From Suillus spraguei (Eukaryota; Basidiomycota; Agaricomycetes; Boletales; Suillaceae): a stretch of 28,516 nt of DNA. This document shows positions 1 to 11,884 of the stretch, in pieces (position 1 is the first letter of the stretch; each line of letters opens with the position of its first letter). The notes beneath the pieces were generated by a model. It was not told the DNA's origin. It did no database searches and saw only the letters and a program-made list of their open reading frames with translations. The stretch lies in the NCBI GenBank assembly GCA_016800925.1, contig JABCPU010000724.1:1-28516 (forward strand), in the 5' to 3' direction. Made by a program: the position numbers and the translations under genes.

Positions 1-2709
1 AATTCCGGAGCCCGCAGATGCAGAAGCACTGAAATAAAAGGTGTGTGGTAGCGTGCCAATGCCAACACCGCAACGACTCAGTCTGGCATATGCAGCAACT
101 CCCATTGGACACGCTGTTCGCCTTCACGTCCATTACCGCACTATCCACAGCATCAAATATCACTCACATTTGGACTGACAAGCGTGCGGCCACTGATCTA
201 TATTTTCAAAACCAATGAGGGTCCATTACCTGGCTGTGCAAATTGATGCAACGCCGACGGGTATCAATCTGTATGATACAGTGCAATTTGCATTGCTTTT
301 GTCGATCAAAGGTGACAAACCATATTCCTTCGCATGCATGTAATGTGTAGTCTACACAATTATCGACGGGTGCGCAGTGGTAGTAATACGAGGACTTGGC
401 GAGAGGCAGGAATACATTAGTCATAATCAGGTATTTTCGGCAAGATCATGATAGCGGTCATATCTAGCAGGAATAGTACCATTCGTCATACTTGCGTCCA
501 ATTCGCTACTTACTGATGTAGTGACGCTAGTCTCAAGTAATCCCAGTCGGTAACCGATGATCAAATTGGTATCATGGTTACAGCTATACCTCAGGTTTGT
601 GGAGAGCAGATGTTCATCTATTTCTAACTGTGGTTTCGCCGTTTTATTTTCTACTGTGTTGGCATACGATTGGATGGGCTATGGAGGGAGTCGTCGATGC
701 TCGCATAGTATTCTCCAACATTGTCATTCGGACAAGAGGTAGGGTTCGAATGATAGCAGAGGAATCTCTCACCATGGATGGTTTTACGGTTGGACCTGGG
801 TCCCATATCAGGGGTACCACATCAAGGGGATACCACATTTGATTCAGATCAGAGGCAACGCCGGACCTTCATCACTGTTCTGTATACCAGCGTAAGTGAT
901 CTATATCATGGGCGCAGTTGACCAGTTTCACTCAACTTCAAATATACATAGGTGCGCTATGTTGGAATGCTATCTTCTGTGTATATTTTCAATAAGACAT
1001 TGGCACTGTGCTAATAACCCATATCTCATGATTAGCATAAGAATGCTTCGTGAGTCCCCCCGCATACACCTCGTTTATTTCTGACCGGCAGGCAGTAAGT
1101 TTTCCTAGAGTCTCGCTGACAGACTTTGTGAGTCTCACTCTGTGCCACTGCCTGCTGCTTTCGTCCAACCAGTTACACAGTTCCGAAGGCGTAAGTGAGG
1201 TTGTTGACGAGTTTGTGAGTTTAATATGATGACTGAAACAACTGTCAGTTTCCTTCAAGAACTTGTATGAGGTTCATCAACCACCGTGTCTGATGCAATA
1301 TCTTTTACGTATATCGTACAAATGTGGATGCCTTTCTTCACGTTTGGCATGCTGGGAGGTGAGTCATTCAGTCATAGTAACGCGATAATACTGATTTTGA
1401 TTGACATGCGTGTGTCTCGGCAGAAACTAGATTCTGTAGGAATATGATGATTTGTTTTGGATTCCGTTGTGGTAACGGTTTGATATTATGACATAGATTT
1501 GCAAGAGTAAATCACGCAACTGTTTAACGCATTGCATACTGCGAGTGCCTGATATTTTTGTGCTATATATGAGCCCATGTGTCCTTAAAGGAACGGAGGA
1601 ACCACAGTCAAGTTGACGGTAAGATTGTGTGAAAACACGGTCAACGAGGCATCCACAACTGTTCACTAAACAATCCTCAAAGGGCAAGCGAGGTTCAAAC
1701 TGTACACCACAAGAATCGTGCCTTTATCTACCAACGCGGTACTGAAGTGTATGTCTTTTGTCATTAGTACTCACGACTTTGAGTGTTCACGAGAGCATGA
1801 AGGGTAGGCGCATGGCCCTGCAGCAGCTATGAATTGAGGAACGCTACGGGAAATGGTTCGTGGCGAAGCTGAATCTCTATTAGTAAGTCAAGGTCCAGTA
1901 TGTGCTACCGCCTTGTGGATGGGAAGGCACATCCTAATCCTTAGGTCTCTAGTGGCAGGCGCGAACTTGAATGCAGGCGACTTGATCACTAATTGGGCGA
2001 GAGTCGGAAGTTAACGTTAGACTTTGAGGGTCACTACTGGACAAAAATAAATTGCACCTTGATAACGCTGAATAACGGTGTATGATGACCTACTAGGCAT
2101 GGTCTAAAATAAAAGCAAGAACCTGATACGGGAAGACGACCGATGTGACGCGATTTGAACAATGGCATGAGATCAAGTTGGAAGCTTGAGTTGAGCATAG
2201 ATGCCAGAATAGGGTCACCAAAATCGAGCAGATCTACAGAATTGAAGAAATATTTCACAAGAGAAAAGACGGTGTTAAAGTCTGGTATTCTGGTTGTAAG
2301 AACGGGTATATGACAATGACCCGTAATTCAGTAAAGGTCTTGTGTAAAGTAGTAATAGAATGGTCGGCCGTTTATGAGAGTATTTGTTAAAAATGGAGGG
2401 TTGGAAGTCAGAGATTGAGTAGTGGCCTGATATTACTAATTCAGCAAGAATGACGAAGCATAATAGTGGCATGACATAGAAAAGGATTCATACACACTTC
2501 AGCCTTTTAGTTGAGTCCTTAGTCAGAAACAAGACTACAAAACCAAAAGGTATTAGACTGCCATCGCACTGTCGCAGTTTAAATTTTAAACTGGCACCTT
2601 ATGATAGGGTCCAACCTGAGAGCAGGTTACAAAGTCGTTCCCATGCACAACTAATGGCACTGCGGTACATCCCCCACCTTGGCGCAAACAACGCTTTTCC
2701 TGGCCTAAC
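1..2709. other. Gene-poor left flank, no supported gene
   Basis: Both strands were read. All open frames here are under about 90 codons, lack recognisable motifs and cannot be joined by plausible short introns into a protein-like product. The stretch is AT-richer and less ordered than the genes to its right. A small direct repeat (taccacat twice within about 20 bp) lies near 815-838. It may be old decayed repeat or intergenic DNA. I see no RNA gene or terminal repeats. Confidence 0.5.
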
Positions 2710-3992
2710 ATGCGACTACAAAGAACATTCAAAATATTCTTGAAATTCGCGCTTCCGCTGGTGTTCATCATAGGTTACACGGCATACTATCTCTATGAAC
2801 CGCATGTGAGCATCGGTCTCGTGTTCCATCGACGAGCATGGATACAGCGCGAAATACTCCCACTGTCCCCACTTGCAGGGTGTTTTGAACCGGAGCGCGT
2901 CAGCCCACTGTACAACGTCAGTGACGTCGTGTACGGCAGGAAACGGTTTGAGGTTCAGGCAGGTGTACCAATGCGGATGGGTATGGACTGCTATGAGTTA
3001 GCGGGAATAGTAAGATTTGCAGAAGGCGAACGAAAGGCAGAGGAACGGTATATCCCACCAGAGGAACGAGCACAGTTCCACACATATTGGCGTATCGATC
3101 TCGCACCCTTCGGCGAGAGACAGGAATATATGCTGAAGTCATTCTTCGCTACGCAAGACCTTCCCCGCTCCCGTCTAATACTCTGGTCAAACGGCGACCT
3201 ACCACCCAATCCAATCTTGCAAAAGTATCTCGAGCATTCCCCGACTCATTCACACTTCAGATAGTGGATATACCTGAATTAGCCAAGGGCACGGAAATGG
3301 AGAGCTACCGCTCACCCAATCTCGAGGACGAGAAAGCATGGGTGGACGGCGACCTCATCCGCTTACTTGTCATTTGGACATACGGCGGCACTTGGATAGA
3401 CATGGACATGCTCCTGATCCGAGACCTCTCTCCATTGCTTGAGCACGAATTCGTAACGCAATGGGACTGCTACGGTAATTCAATAATCAGCCTTCTTTCG
3501 TCCACTAATCCACAGGATTCCTTAGACAAGATTTACCAACCGTTCAACGGTGCACTCATGCACTTCCGCAAGCACTCGCCATACCTCTGCGAAGCCTTCC
3601 ATTTAATGGCACACAGCACTCCTCCGCGCCCTGCAAGCACTGATTGGGGTTCAGTTCTTTACCATAGGCTATGGCGGCGTCTCCTCAACGAATCTATACC
3701 TCCCTTCAAAATTTTGCCGTTCTGCTTCTCCGACCCTCTGGTGTGTCGTCTCGACAACAGACCGCCAGAGCCATTTGAGCCTGATCGCGTAGACGGGAGG
3801 TGGATCGGCAGACCCGGGGAGGGGCTCGAGGAGGGTGGAGCGCTGGATAGGGCACTTGGCAAGATATTTGCCGTGCATTTACATAATCGGTGGGATAAAG
3901 CATTTCCCCAGGGCGGTTGGGTGCATCGGCTCTTGTTGAAGAGACATGAGGAGGAGATGGAGAGGAAAGTGCGAATAAATAGTGAGCTCTGA
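2710..3992 (+). CDS. DXD-motif glycosyltransferase, type II membrane protein (one frame break)
   Basis: About 427 residues, single exon, starting at ATG 2710. A hydrophobic signal anchor at residues 7-28 follows a short basic N-terminus, as in Golgi type II enzymes. The catalytic region has GGTWIDMDM, with the DMD triad near residues 231-233, the nucleotide-sugar and metal site of the Gly_transf_sug (DXD) family. A late NRWDKAFPQGGW block fits fungal members. The reading frame changes near 3236: the first frame reads through LWSNGDLPPNPILQKYLE and then stops at 3264, while the conserved continuation FPDSFTLQIVDIPE lies one base back. One extra T in the TT at 3236-3238 would restore the frame, so this is a one-base deletion or a sequencing error. 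The sugar donor and acceptor cannot be told from sequence. No intron is needed. Confidence 0.82.
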
Positions 3993-5000
3993 TGTTGCGA
4001 CCTGCTGTGGGTGCCCTGTTCCTAGACTGGAGGCAGCAGACGCTTAGTTGAATCCGCTAGACCCGCCGGCCTAGCTCTCTGAGGGGATCAGGCTACTCGT
4101 GTGTGTCGATACCGGATTATCTACAACTTGCGCGTGTGTGCAAGACCCCTGGGCTCTGCTTCGTGCCAAGCTCTGCGCTATGCTACTAATCTCCATTCCT
4201 GCCTCGCTCTGACCCCGGCGCTATAGATCTCGCTAATTTTCAGCGCGGTGTAACCTTTCCCACTACACCGCTATGAACACACACCCCGGGCACTTAAACA
4301 GACTTCTATAGCGATAGAACACGTACACGTTGCACTATATCTAAGTATGCTTGTTCCGTGATGTGCGGAGATAACCTCACCAATCAAACGTCCTACGTTC
4401 AGGTAGGGGTTCTTCCAGTAGTTTGTAGTGGAATTGTTGCTTAATTACACACACCAGATCATCCTAGATGTGGGAACCAACTGACCTTCCCCACAGTCTC
4501 CCCGACTCGTTGCTTGCGCCCCGATGCGTAAAATTGCACGACCTAGCCTTAGCCGAGGCTGACAACGCGTAGACGTGCCTTTCTGGAATTCTCGGCTACT
4601 CCAATACATGCCCCGAGTGACAGAGACGGGATCCCCTCTTCACAGCCATAGACTCCGCCTTCAGTTTCTATGACTATTGCAATAACAAAAGCGTTGGGTT
4701 TAGAAGGCGCAAGAAATACGCGGGAGTAAGGACCGAAGAGCTAGCACAATGCCAACCATCCAGAAACCGTCGTTTTCATTTATACGGAGAAACATTTCGG
4801 AAGCTGCAAACGTCTCATTGAGATAAACAGGAGGTAGTCTGGTGAACATGAAAAGGTAGGGTATATTGCACAGAATGTCAAATGTTTTCCAATACTGCAG
4901 CAAGAAACAGAGTGAGAGACGTATAAAACTACACCGCATGAGAGGTCACATTAATATTTGAAACTGAAACAGAGGTTGGTGAATATTAATATTTAGAAGG
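3993..5000. other. Intergenic, no supported gene
   Basis: No coding region longer than about 80 codons with protein-like character is seen. An 8-bp inverted repeat with an 11-nt loop lies at 4245-4252 and 4264-4271 (gcggtgta / tacaccgc). It has no T-run after it and I give it no function. Confidence 0.5.
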
Positions 5001-5008
5001 TACCGACT

Positions 5009-5427
5009 GGTATCGACTGTATAGCAACCATGGGCACCGTGAAGATCAAAATCGACAAATGAAGTTATGGATGATCAAGACACCTCGACGCCCCACCTCA
5101 CCTATGTACTCGATGGGACCAATGGGCTGCACGGAGCAATGCGGCAAGACAACGCAATGCAGAGCATCTCCGCAAAAAGACCATCCCTCCAAGGCGTCAA
5201 CATTGCATGGTCAAACTACCAATACCTGGCATTTTTCCAATGCACTAGAATCGCAATCACTATACGGAACCAAGGGTAATTTGCGAGTCACTTTTACCAG
5301 CAGAATCCTACTTTGGTCTGAGAAAATTTTGTTCGTATCAAATAGCTCCTTGCTAAGACTCTCGCGATATGTCAATGCATGTCCAAGCGCTCCAACACGC
5401 CTGGAACAATTCTACACTGCGCCGTAA
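5009..5427 (+). other. Possible decayed copia-like retroelement leader and gag start
   Basis: TGGTATC at 5009 resembles the first bases of an initiator-tRNA-Met primer-binding site. About 50 bp on, an ATG at 5067 opens a 70-codon frame containing TYVLDGTNGLHGAMR, which recalls the LDGTN..W segment near the start of copia-type Gag (UBN2/DUF4219 group). The invariant tryptophan is absent, the frame ends at 5279, and no pol, zinc knuckle or paired LTR is visible. A second open frame (5059-5427) overlaps it with no recognisable content. This is a guess about a relic; it could be chance. Confidence 0.2.
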
Positions 5428-6081
5428 TTCTCGGAGATGCGGAAGATTGCTCCGTCATTCACCGAGAGTAGGTTTTTCATGAAGTATGCCCGTCCTCGTT
5501 AAGTTGAACGTGGAACCACAACGTATGCTCCACATCGACCAAGGCAACCCAAAAATCAAGCTTCAGATGTGATCGTTGACAGATAAACTTTCGAGTTCCA
5601 GAATGGCACTACGCTGGACAACAAAGTAATAGTGAAGTGAGTGGTTCGTGTTCGTTCGAATGACCAAAGGATGGTCATGAGTTGACCATCCGCACTGGGG
5701 TGAAATGAACACGAAGGTTGCTGGTGGGACTTTCGAAGATCGGGAAACATGAGTTGAATGTTCGCTCATGAAGACACCATGAAAAGTCATCCACAAGAGA
5801 TGGTAAGCAGATTGTCGCGGTGCGTTGCGGGAGCTTTGACTTGTCGCTAATGGAATAGACTTCCATATTCCCAGAGGCAAAGATGAGCCTCGAACTCATC
5901 CTCTGTAAATTAGCAATGGAATAGTCGCTGATACCATAAAAAGAATCTTTAAAGTTTATGTAAAGGAACGAAGTTCGTCTACGACCCGTGAGACATAGAT
6001 CAGACTACTAGTGAAAGCGCACGTGTGATTCCATTTTTGGTGTGTGAAGTAGCCTTATGCTCTGGGACTCCAGAGGAACTG
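5428..6081. other. Intergenic, upstream region of the golgin gene
   Basis: Only short shadow frames are present, with no family motif on either strand. The stretch should hold the promoter and 5' leader of the gene starting at 6082, but I cannot point to a specific element. Confidence 0.5.
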
Positions 6082-7889
6082 ATGTCAAGAACGAGATCGA
6101 TGTCTTCCAACGGCGCGGCCATCACCCGGAATGACTCGAGGTCCCCACTCCATGCCAGACCATTTTCTCCTAACAACCACGTCGCAAATGTGGATGGTCG
6201 CTCATCCCTGGACAGCGAAAGCAGCTCCACGTCTTCTCCCGTAGTTGGCGTCAATGGGCATTCCCGTGCCCTCGTGGACGAGGAGGGCTTGGAACCCATC
6301 GAGAAGCTGAAGAGAGAACTCGAACACGAGAGAGAGGAGAAAGAGAACCTTGCCGCACAGTATCGTAACCTCCTAGCCAAACTCACGACGATGCGTACAA
6401 GTCTAGGCAATAAGCTGCAACAGGATGCTGTACGTTTCTATTGGAGTATCTATATATTATTTTTGGCTCCCTAACGAACTATGCGTAGGAAGAACTCGAT
6501 AGGAGGGAACAACTGGTTCAGCAGCTTACGGCTCAGAATGAGGATCTGGCTTCCACAGTTGAGACTTTGAAAGCCGAGCTCATCGCATCTCATGAAGAAG
6601 TAGAACGCAACTCAAAGGAGTTAGATACAATTCGAAGTCAGGTCCTGGACGAGAATGCGCAGGAAAGTCTTCTACGCGAACGTGAGCTTCGGGAGACTTT
6701 GAGTGAACTTGAGCGATGCCGCCTCGAGCGTGGCGAATGGGAGCGCGCCTCAATGCAGGAGAAGATGTTGGGTGATGAAGCAAGATTGAACCTGGAGACG
6801 TTGAGACGTGATCTGGAAATGGAACGCGAAGTTCGAGCTCGAGAGTCAGTTGAGTTGGTCGCAGCACGGGAGACTGCGACTAACTTACAGTCAGTGCTAG
6901 AGGATTTCTCAGCATGTAAGCAATATCATGCGTATTTTATATTCAAGTTCTCCACGCTGAAACATTGGCAGCCAAGGATCACGAACTTTCACAAGCTGTG
7001 AAGGACTACAAATCTCAGCTCGATGATGTTACCATGTCATTAGCAGAATTCAAGCGACGAGCTTTAGACGCAGAGGTCTGCCTTGTGTTCTGGTCGCTAT
7101 CTAACCAAGCTCAAATATCAGATAGGCCCAACTTGACGAACTGAAAATTAATGCCTCGCGGACACAAGAGCTAGAACAGGACGTCAAGGAGAAGAATCTA
7201 TTAATTGGCAAACTGCGACATGAAGGTCTATTTCCATTGCCATATATGTTGCCTAATATCAATATCCGTTTCAGCCGTAATTATCAACGAACACCTGATG
7301 GAAGCCCTCCGTAGACTTCGGCGGAATTCATCTGACACGAATGTAGATCGGAGACTGGTCAACAACGTTCTTCTATCGTTTCTTTCCACCCCACGTGCCG
7401 ATGCAAAACGCTTCGAAATGCTCACGCTTCTTGCATCTATTCTATCATGGACGGACGCAGAACGTGAGAAGGCAGGTCTCCAGCGTTCCTCGATAACAGC
7501 TTCATCTGGCAATTCATTCTGGGGACGTTCATCAAATGTCGGGTCACCAAGTCAAAAGGCAGCCGATTTGGAAAAGACAGATGAGACTGAGGTAATGCCA
7601 CGGATTTTATTGCTGCAATCGCAAGCTCACAGCTTTTCTGCTTTAGTCTTTTTCCCGGCTCTGGGTGGAATACTTGCTCACTGAAGCAAATCAGGGCGAA
7701 ACGCCCACAAGACCGATGCGCTCGAACGCCTCGGTCCCAAGCAGTCCTTTACACTCACCAAATATTCTCTCCTCGCCAACGGGGCTAAAGGGAACGCGAC
7801 GCCTTGCGTCGTTCACAGGTACGGCAAATTCGTTAAGCTTGGCGCTTCCGCCGTCTCGGAAGGGTAAGGAAAAGGAGGTTATACCGTGA
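6082..7889 (+). CDS. RUD3: RUD3-like golgin with C-terminal GRAB domain
   Basis: Six exons: 6082-6429, 6489-6915, 6972-7075, 7126-7225, 7275-7591, 7647-7889. The five introns are 49-59 nt, GT-AG, and all phases close to give 512 residues. Residues 1-70 are Ser-rich. About 70-325 form a Glu/Lys/Arg/Leu heptad-like coiled coil. About 327-395 (IINEHLMEALRRLRR, VDRRLVNNVLLSFLS, RADAKRFEMLTLLASIL, WTDAEREKAGL) match the GRIP-related Arf-binding (GRAB) domain of yeast Rud3/GMAP-210. A short SRLWVEYLLTEA block precedes a basic Ser/Pro tail. Known role: cis-Golgi tether recruited by Arf1. Start 6082 (MSRTRSM) was preferred; 6100 is an in-frame alternative, and upstream codons in the same frame lack an ATG. 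It converges with KGD2. The GRAB call is firm; orthology is inferred. Confidence 0.86.
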
Positions 7890-8240
7890 TGTCTGCCGTC
7901 GGACGTGCCGATGCGATAGTCGTCGTTATTTCGTTTTTGCACGCTCGGACACGTGTCTTTTTTGTATTTCATGCACGCGTTGCTGTAAGTCGACTGCCTT
8001 TTGGGAGATTACTCTGGTACAGCAATATTAATACCCTTCAACTTAACCTGAATATCGATGCGGAGGTTGATACGAGGGTGGATTACATGGTTTAAAAACA
8101 GCATGAAGCGTTCAAATATCTGGACAATTTGGGATAGACCAGGAAAATTATCATTGAATATACTGGCTGCAAAATTACTATAACTTATAAGAACAAGTGC
8201 ACTTAACCACGGGTCCTGAACAAAGTTCCCAAAGGCAAGT
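7890..8240. other. Convergent intergenic between RUD3-like gene and KGD2
   Basis: About 350 bp between two stop codons facing each other. It should contain both 3' UTRs. AATA-rich stretches near 8025-8060 and 8150-8190 could serve polyadenylation, but no clear AATAAA signal is placed with confidence. No gene seen. Confidence 0.6.
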
Positions 8241-9925
8241 TCAATTCGATGCAAGAAGCATTTTGCGGGGGTCCTCGATGTAGTCGCGGACCTTCACTGT
8301 AAACGCTGTTAGTACCTCAAGTGAGACCAAATGACATGAAGAGTACGAACCCAAGAATGTAACTGCCTCCCTACCATCGAGTAGTCTGTGGTCGTAAGTG
8401 AGGGCGACAACCATGATGGGTCGAATGACAATCTGGCCGTTAACTACGACAGGCTTGTCCTTGATCGCATGCATGCCAAGCACAGCAGACTGTGGCAAGT
8501 TGATAATGGGCGTTCCGTACAATGAACCGAAGACACCGCCATTGGAACTAGATGCGCTGAAATTAGTCTCGATTGAAGCTGATGATGAAAAAGCTTACAT
8601 GGTGAAGGTACCTCCTGCCATGTCCTCAGGGTCAGCTTACCGTCCCTAGCCTTGGTGCCGAGAGCAGCAATCTCCTTCTCGATATCAACAAAGCCCATGC
8701 TCTCAGCATTCCTCACTACGGGAGTGACCAAACCTTTCGGAGTTGCGACAGCAACACTGAGGTCGACGTAATCATGGTAAACAATCTCGTCACCCTCGAT
8801 GGATGCATTTGCAGCAGGTATCTCCTTCAGGGCCAGCGCACACGCACGAGCGAACGCACTCATGAAGCCCAGCTTGACATCATGTTCCTTGAGCACCTCA
8901 TCCTTGTACTTCTTTCGCATCTCCATGAGAGACGACATGTCGATCTCATTGAAGGTCGTGAGCGATGCGGCAGCGTTTTGAGACTCCTTCAAACGTTCAG
9001 CAATGCGCAGGCGCATGCGGTTCATCTTAACCTACGGGATAGAGGTACATTAATATCCTTGAAGGAGGTGCAATAATGCCATGCTTACCCTAGTCTCACC
9101 CCGGCTGCCTGGTGCCTTTAGCGCGACGGGAGGTGCTTTTGACTTTACCTCCTTTGGTTTCGAGTCCTGCTTTACTTCCTTCTTGGGCCCTTTCGGTCCC
9201 TCAGGAGGAACAGCACTGTTCTGCCCGTCGGCACCTGAGGGTGTGGGAGGCTCCGTCGTTGTCTTGTCCGATTGTTGGTCCTTAGGTTCTTCCGGATCTA
9301 CCTTCTTCTGTTCTTGAGGGGCGGAAGATGCTAGAACTATGTGAATAAATGATGTGTCATATTACAGATGTGGGACCTACCACCACCTTCACCGGGTTCA
9401 ATTCTGAAGAGATCCTGGCCGACGGTAACGGTGTCATCCTCCTTTGCGAGCAGCTCCACAATCTTCCCTGATGTAGGCGCGTTCACAGAAACATCGATCT
9501 GGAGGAGAGGACGTTAGCGTGTATATTCGTGCGATAGAGGTGCAAATAAGCTGCCACTCGCCTTATCGGTCTCAATGGTTGCGACTTCCTCATCAGCCTC
9601 GACGCTATCCCCAACCTGTTTTGACCAAGACCGAAGAGTACCTTCGGAGATGGACTCTGCCATCTGCGGCACTTTTACGGTCTCAGCTGTGGATCAACAA
9701 GAGCAATTGAACGATCATGTTCCGTTGTTTAGATACGTCATGGAACTGACCTTGGAGGAGATGTGATGAATGGAATTGTGCGTGTCTCATTTGCGAGTTG
9801 GCGACTTTCCTAGACAAACGAGAAAGTGATCGTCCATTAGCTATGCTGCCAGCAGAGAAAAAAGCACGCAGAGAATGCGCACCATCCTTTCGACAGCGAT
9901 ACAGCAGTGTCGCGGTATTGGACAT
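8241..9925 (-). CDS. KGD2: Dihydrolipoyllysine succinyltransferase, E2 of 2-oxoglutarate dehydrogenase (one frame break)
   Basis: Seven exons on the minus strand: 9925-9751, 9686-9562, 9498-9381, 9330-9089, 9031-8599, 8547-8351, 8296-8241; about 448 residues. A basic, Arg/Ser-rich mitochondrial presequence is followed by a lipoyl domain ([16 protein letters not shown] ... ETDK, lipoyl Lys about 100), a Pro/Lys/Glu linker with no obvious E3-binding domain (as in fungal Kgd2), and the catalytic core ([16 protein letters not shown] to [12 protein letters not shown], catalytic His about 418, Asp about 422). It transfers succinyl to CoA in the TCA cycle. The intron 9499-9561 has a GC donor. At 8629-8631 one base is missing: the core passes from ARDGKLT to EDMAGGTFT only if the GGG (plus strand) was GGGG. 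ATG 9925 is the first in-frame ATG; the upstream frame begins with GTG only. Confidence 0.95.
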
Positions 9926-10410
9926 TTCTACTCGCGAGAAAAGCACGACTGCGTGCAGCGGCGATGACCCGTTTCGATAGCATATTCTATGAGTTAGACT
10001 AATGTAGTGGAAGTCTAGGAAATAAGAGTAATATATTCGATGGAGCCTGGAGTCACGGTCCCATCGGCCATGGGACCTGGGTACGTACGGAACAAATTGA
10101 TGTATAATAATATAGCCACAGCGAACTTGGGGCGCCGATCCTCTGCTTTCCTACTCTCAACTCACACATCCACATAAAGAGGTCTCCCTGTTTTCGCACC
10201 GACAGTTGAATCACTTCGGCGCCCTGCATAGGTCCGGCATGTCATTCCCTGAAAAAAAAAGCGCTAGTGAACCGGCAACTTAGCAACAGCCCGGCATGCT
10301 TCGGAGGTTAGAACCCGGGTACGGTTGACTATATTGACAACGACATAGCACTCCTGCTCAATTCTAAAATGTCGTTGTCAATATACCTCATACAAATACT
10401 TCCGTCAATT
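9926..10410. other. Upstream region of KGD2 and spacer to transposon relic
   Basis: No gene. The KGD2 promoter must lie at its left side, but no specific element is assigned. It contains an A-run at about 10252-10260 and the perfect inverted repeat at 10330-10385. Confidence 0.5.
10330..10385. repeat. 16-bp perfect inverted repeat with 24-nt loop
   Basis: Arms are tatattgacaacgaca at 10330-10345 and tgtcgttgtcaatata at 10370-10385, separated by 24 nt. All 16 positions pair. It sits about 25 bp from the end of the hAT remnant, so it may be a piece of a small inverted-repeat element (MITE or foldback). A transcript could fold it into a hairpin. No T-run follows it. Confidence 0.85.
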
Positions 10411-10965
10411 TTACCCAGCTCTCGTCTTCGAAGTTGAAAAGTTGTTGAAGGGGGATGTCATTGAACATAGGATCATCGTCTGTTGCACCCTCGTCTTTGA
10501 AGGAGCGCTGTGGTATGTTTTCCTTGTGCGACGCAGACGGCCCTTTTTATCTCCCATCTGCATATACTCGTCTTGCAGATGCAAGCGCAATTCTGCCAAG
10601 TCCGTGAGGCTTCTAAGACAGACGTGAACAAAGTTTTGTGAGTACTGTGCCGAAAAGACTGAAAAGACGTTCACAAGAGGCTGAGTTTGCACAGATCGAA
10701 AAAATTCGCCGAGCGAATTTCTGCAGTGGTGTTGGCTCGACATCTTGACAATATGTACCATCGTACACGGTCGGGACGTTTTTGCTACAAGTTGCAGTGT
10801 CATGAATGACGAGCAAAATTAATAGCCAGAACGTACATCAATCTCGGCCGAACTTCGAACCAAGTACACCCAATGTGTAAATTCCTCGCCATAGTCACCA
10901 TGTCTTTCTTGCGAGAGCTCCTTTTGAAATTCATTGGAGGGCGTGTTAGGGAAAAATCGACTCAA
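10411..10965 (-). pseudogene. hAT-family transposase remnant (C-terminal dimerisation region)
   Basis: On the minus strand, pieces from about 10960 downward read NEFQKELSQ and EEFTHWVYL, then an in-frame TAA, then PLQKFARRIFSIC and NSASCERLFSLFGTVLTK, then after a frame change LTDLAELRLHLQDEY. The NSASCERLFS core and following leucine-rich block are the hAT C-terminal dimerisation domain (PF05699). The catalytic and BED zinc-finger parts are not seen. With at least one stop and one frameshift and only the C-terminal fifth of a transposase, this copy is dead. The similarity is strong for the core and weak for the edges, so the boundaries are approximate. Confidence 0.82.
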
Positions 10966-11884
10966 TATCTTGTAATCAACAGAACTGATAGTGAGCAGTA
11001 TCTACTATTGAGACATTTACAATATTATGCGATGATTTGACCATGCATTCGCATATCATTTCGTAGACCCTGGTGCTGCTCCTCACGATCCTTCTGCTAC
11101 TCGTCAATCACTCTGCTAACCTTGCATGCTCCACACATCACTTTCGGCCGTCTCTCTTTCTCGTTTGCATAGGCTGCAGAGAGTTTTTTCTTGAAATCTG
11201 GGTGAGCAACCGCACTGCCGGCCCCCGCTTGCCCCTTTCACCCGGATCGGCTTGTCTGATAGCAAGTCCAACAATCGAGGGGCATCAAGATGGGCATCCT
11301 CGTTACCAGCAAACACTCTCGTGCACAAGACTTGTACACTGGAATTTGGATCACGTTCAATCTATAGATCCTCGTAACCATGCATTATCTCGACCTTATT
11401 TGATTCTGGAGGTGGTACTCAAAATTATATATGGGCTTCTTGATATAAGCAGGTTTCGCATTGAGTCATTGCTATCTACAGAGTACTCGTCCTTCATACT
11501 TGCTAGTCTTGCAGTGCCGAGCGCTAAACAGAGTCAGCGGCGACAATGGGGAATCAACTGCCCAAGGTGTCGCAGCAGAGCCATCTTTGTGCAAGAACGC
11601 TCCAAACCAGTCCGGGGAAAGTTAAAAAAACTCGTCAAGATTCAGGAAATCACCGAACCTTCCGAACCTTCCAACTCTGATGGTCTCCAACTCCCAATCC
11701 AGAAACGCACAATAAATATGACTATCTTCCTTCTATTAGAAGGCTAAAGATGTGTGTTTACGGTTCACGAGTGTGTGCAAATGCAACGATTCTGTCTCGC
11801 TGGCCACTATCTTCCACGGGTGCGAGCGTCACTGGCTCTGTGTATCCCCTGTGCCGGCGCTATTTTCTCCCACGGATGTGAGCG
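10966..11884. other. Spacer between transposon relic and WD40 gene
   Basis: A 224-codon plus-strand open frame at 11073-11747 begins with GTG, has a hydrophobic start and a basic Glu/Pro-rich end, and matches no family I know. It lacks domain structure and may be decayed transposon sequence belonging to the neighbouring hAT remnant. I do not call it a gene. The right end carries one copy of the duplicated 3' end of the WD40 gene. Confidence 0.4.

Noticed and set aside
4245..4271. Inverted repeat as a terminator or regulatory hairpin
   Set aside because: An 8-bp stem without T-run or gene context in a eukaryote gives no support for a function.
6025..6081. Upstream extension of the golgin frame
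   Set aside because: Its first codon is GTG and the added residues (hydrophobic, Cys-containing) do not fit the golgin N-terminus.
8398..9317. Several plus-strand open frames opposite KGD2
   Set aside because: They are shadows of the minus-strand exons and lack their own motifs.
9926..9946. Upstream extension of KGD2 by seven codons
   Set aside because: The codon at 9946 is GTG, not ATG. In a fungal nuclear gene the ATG at 9925 is the better start.
10305..10325. T-arm-like ggttagaacccggg
   Set aside because: The consensus TTC is replaced by TTA and no upstream anticodon or D-arm could be folded.
11073..11747. 224-codon plus-strand open frame
   Set aside because: Starts with GTG, no recognisable domain, no supporting splice structure, and lies next to transposon debris.
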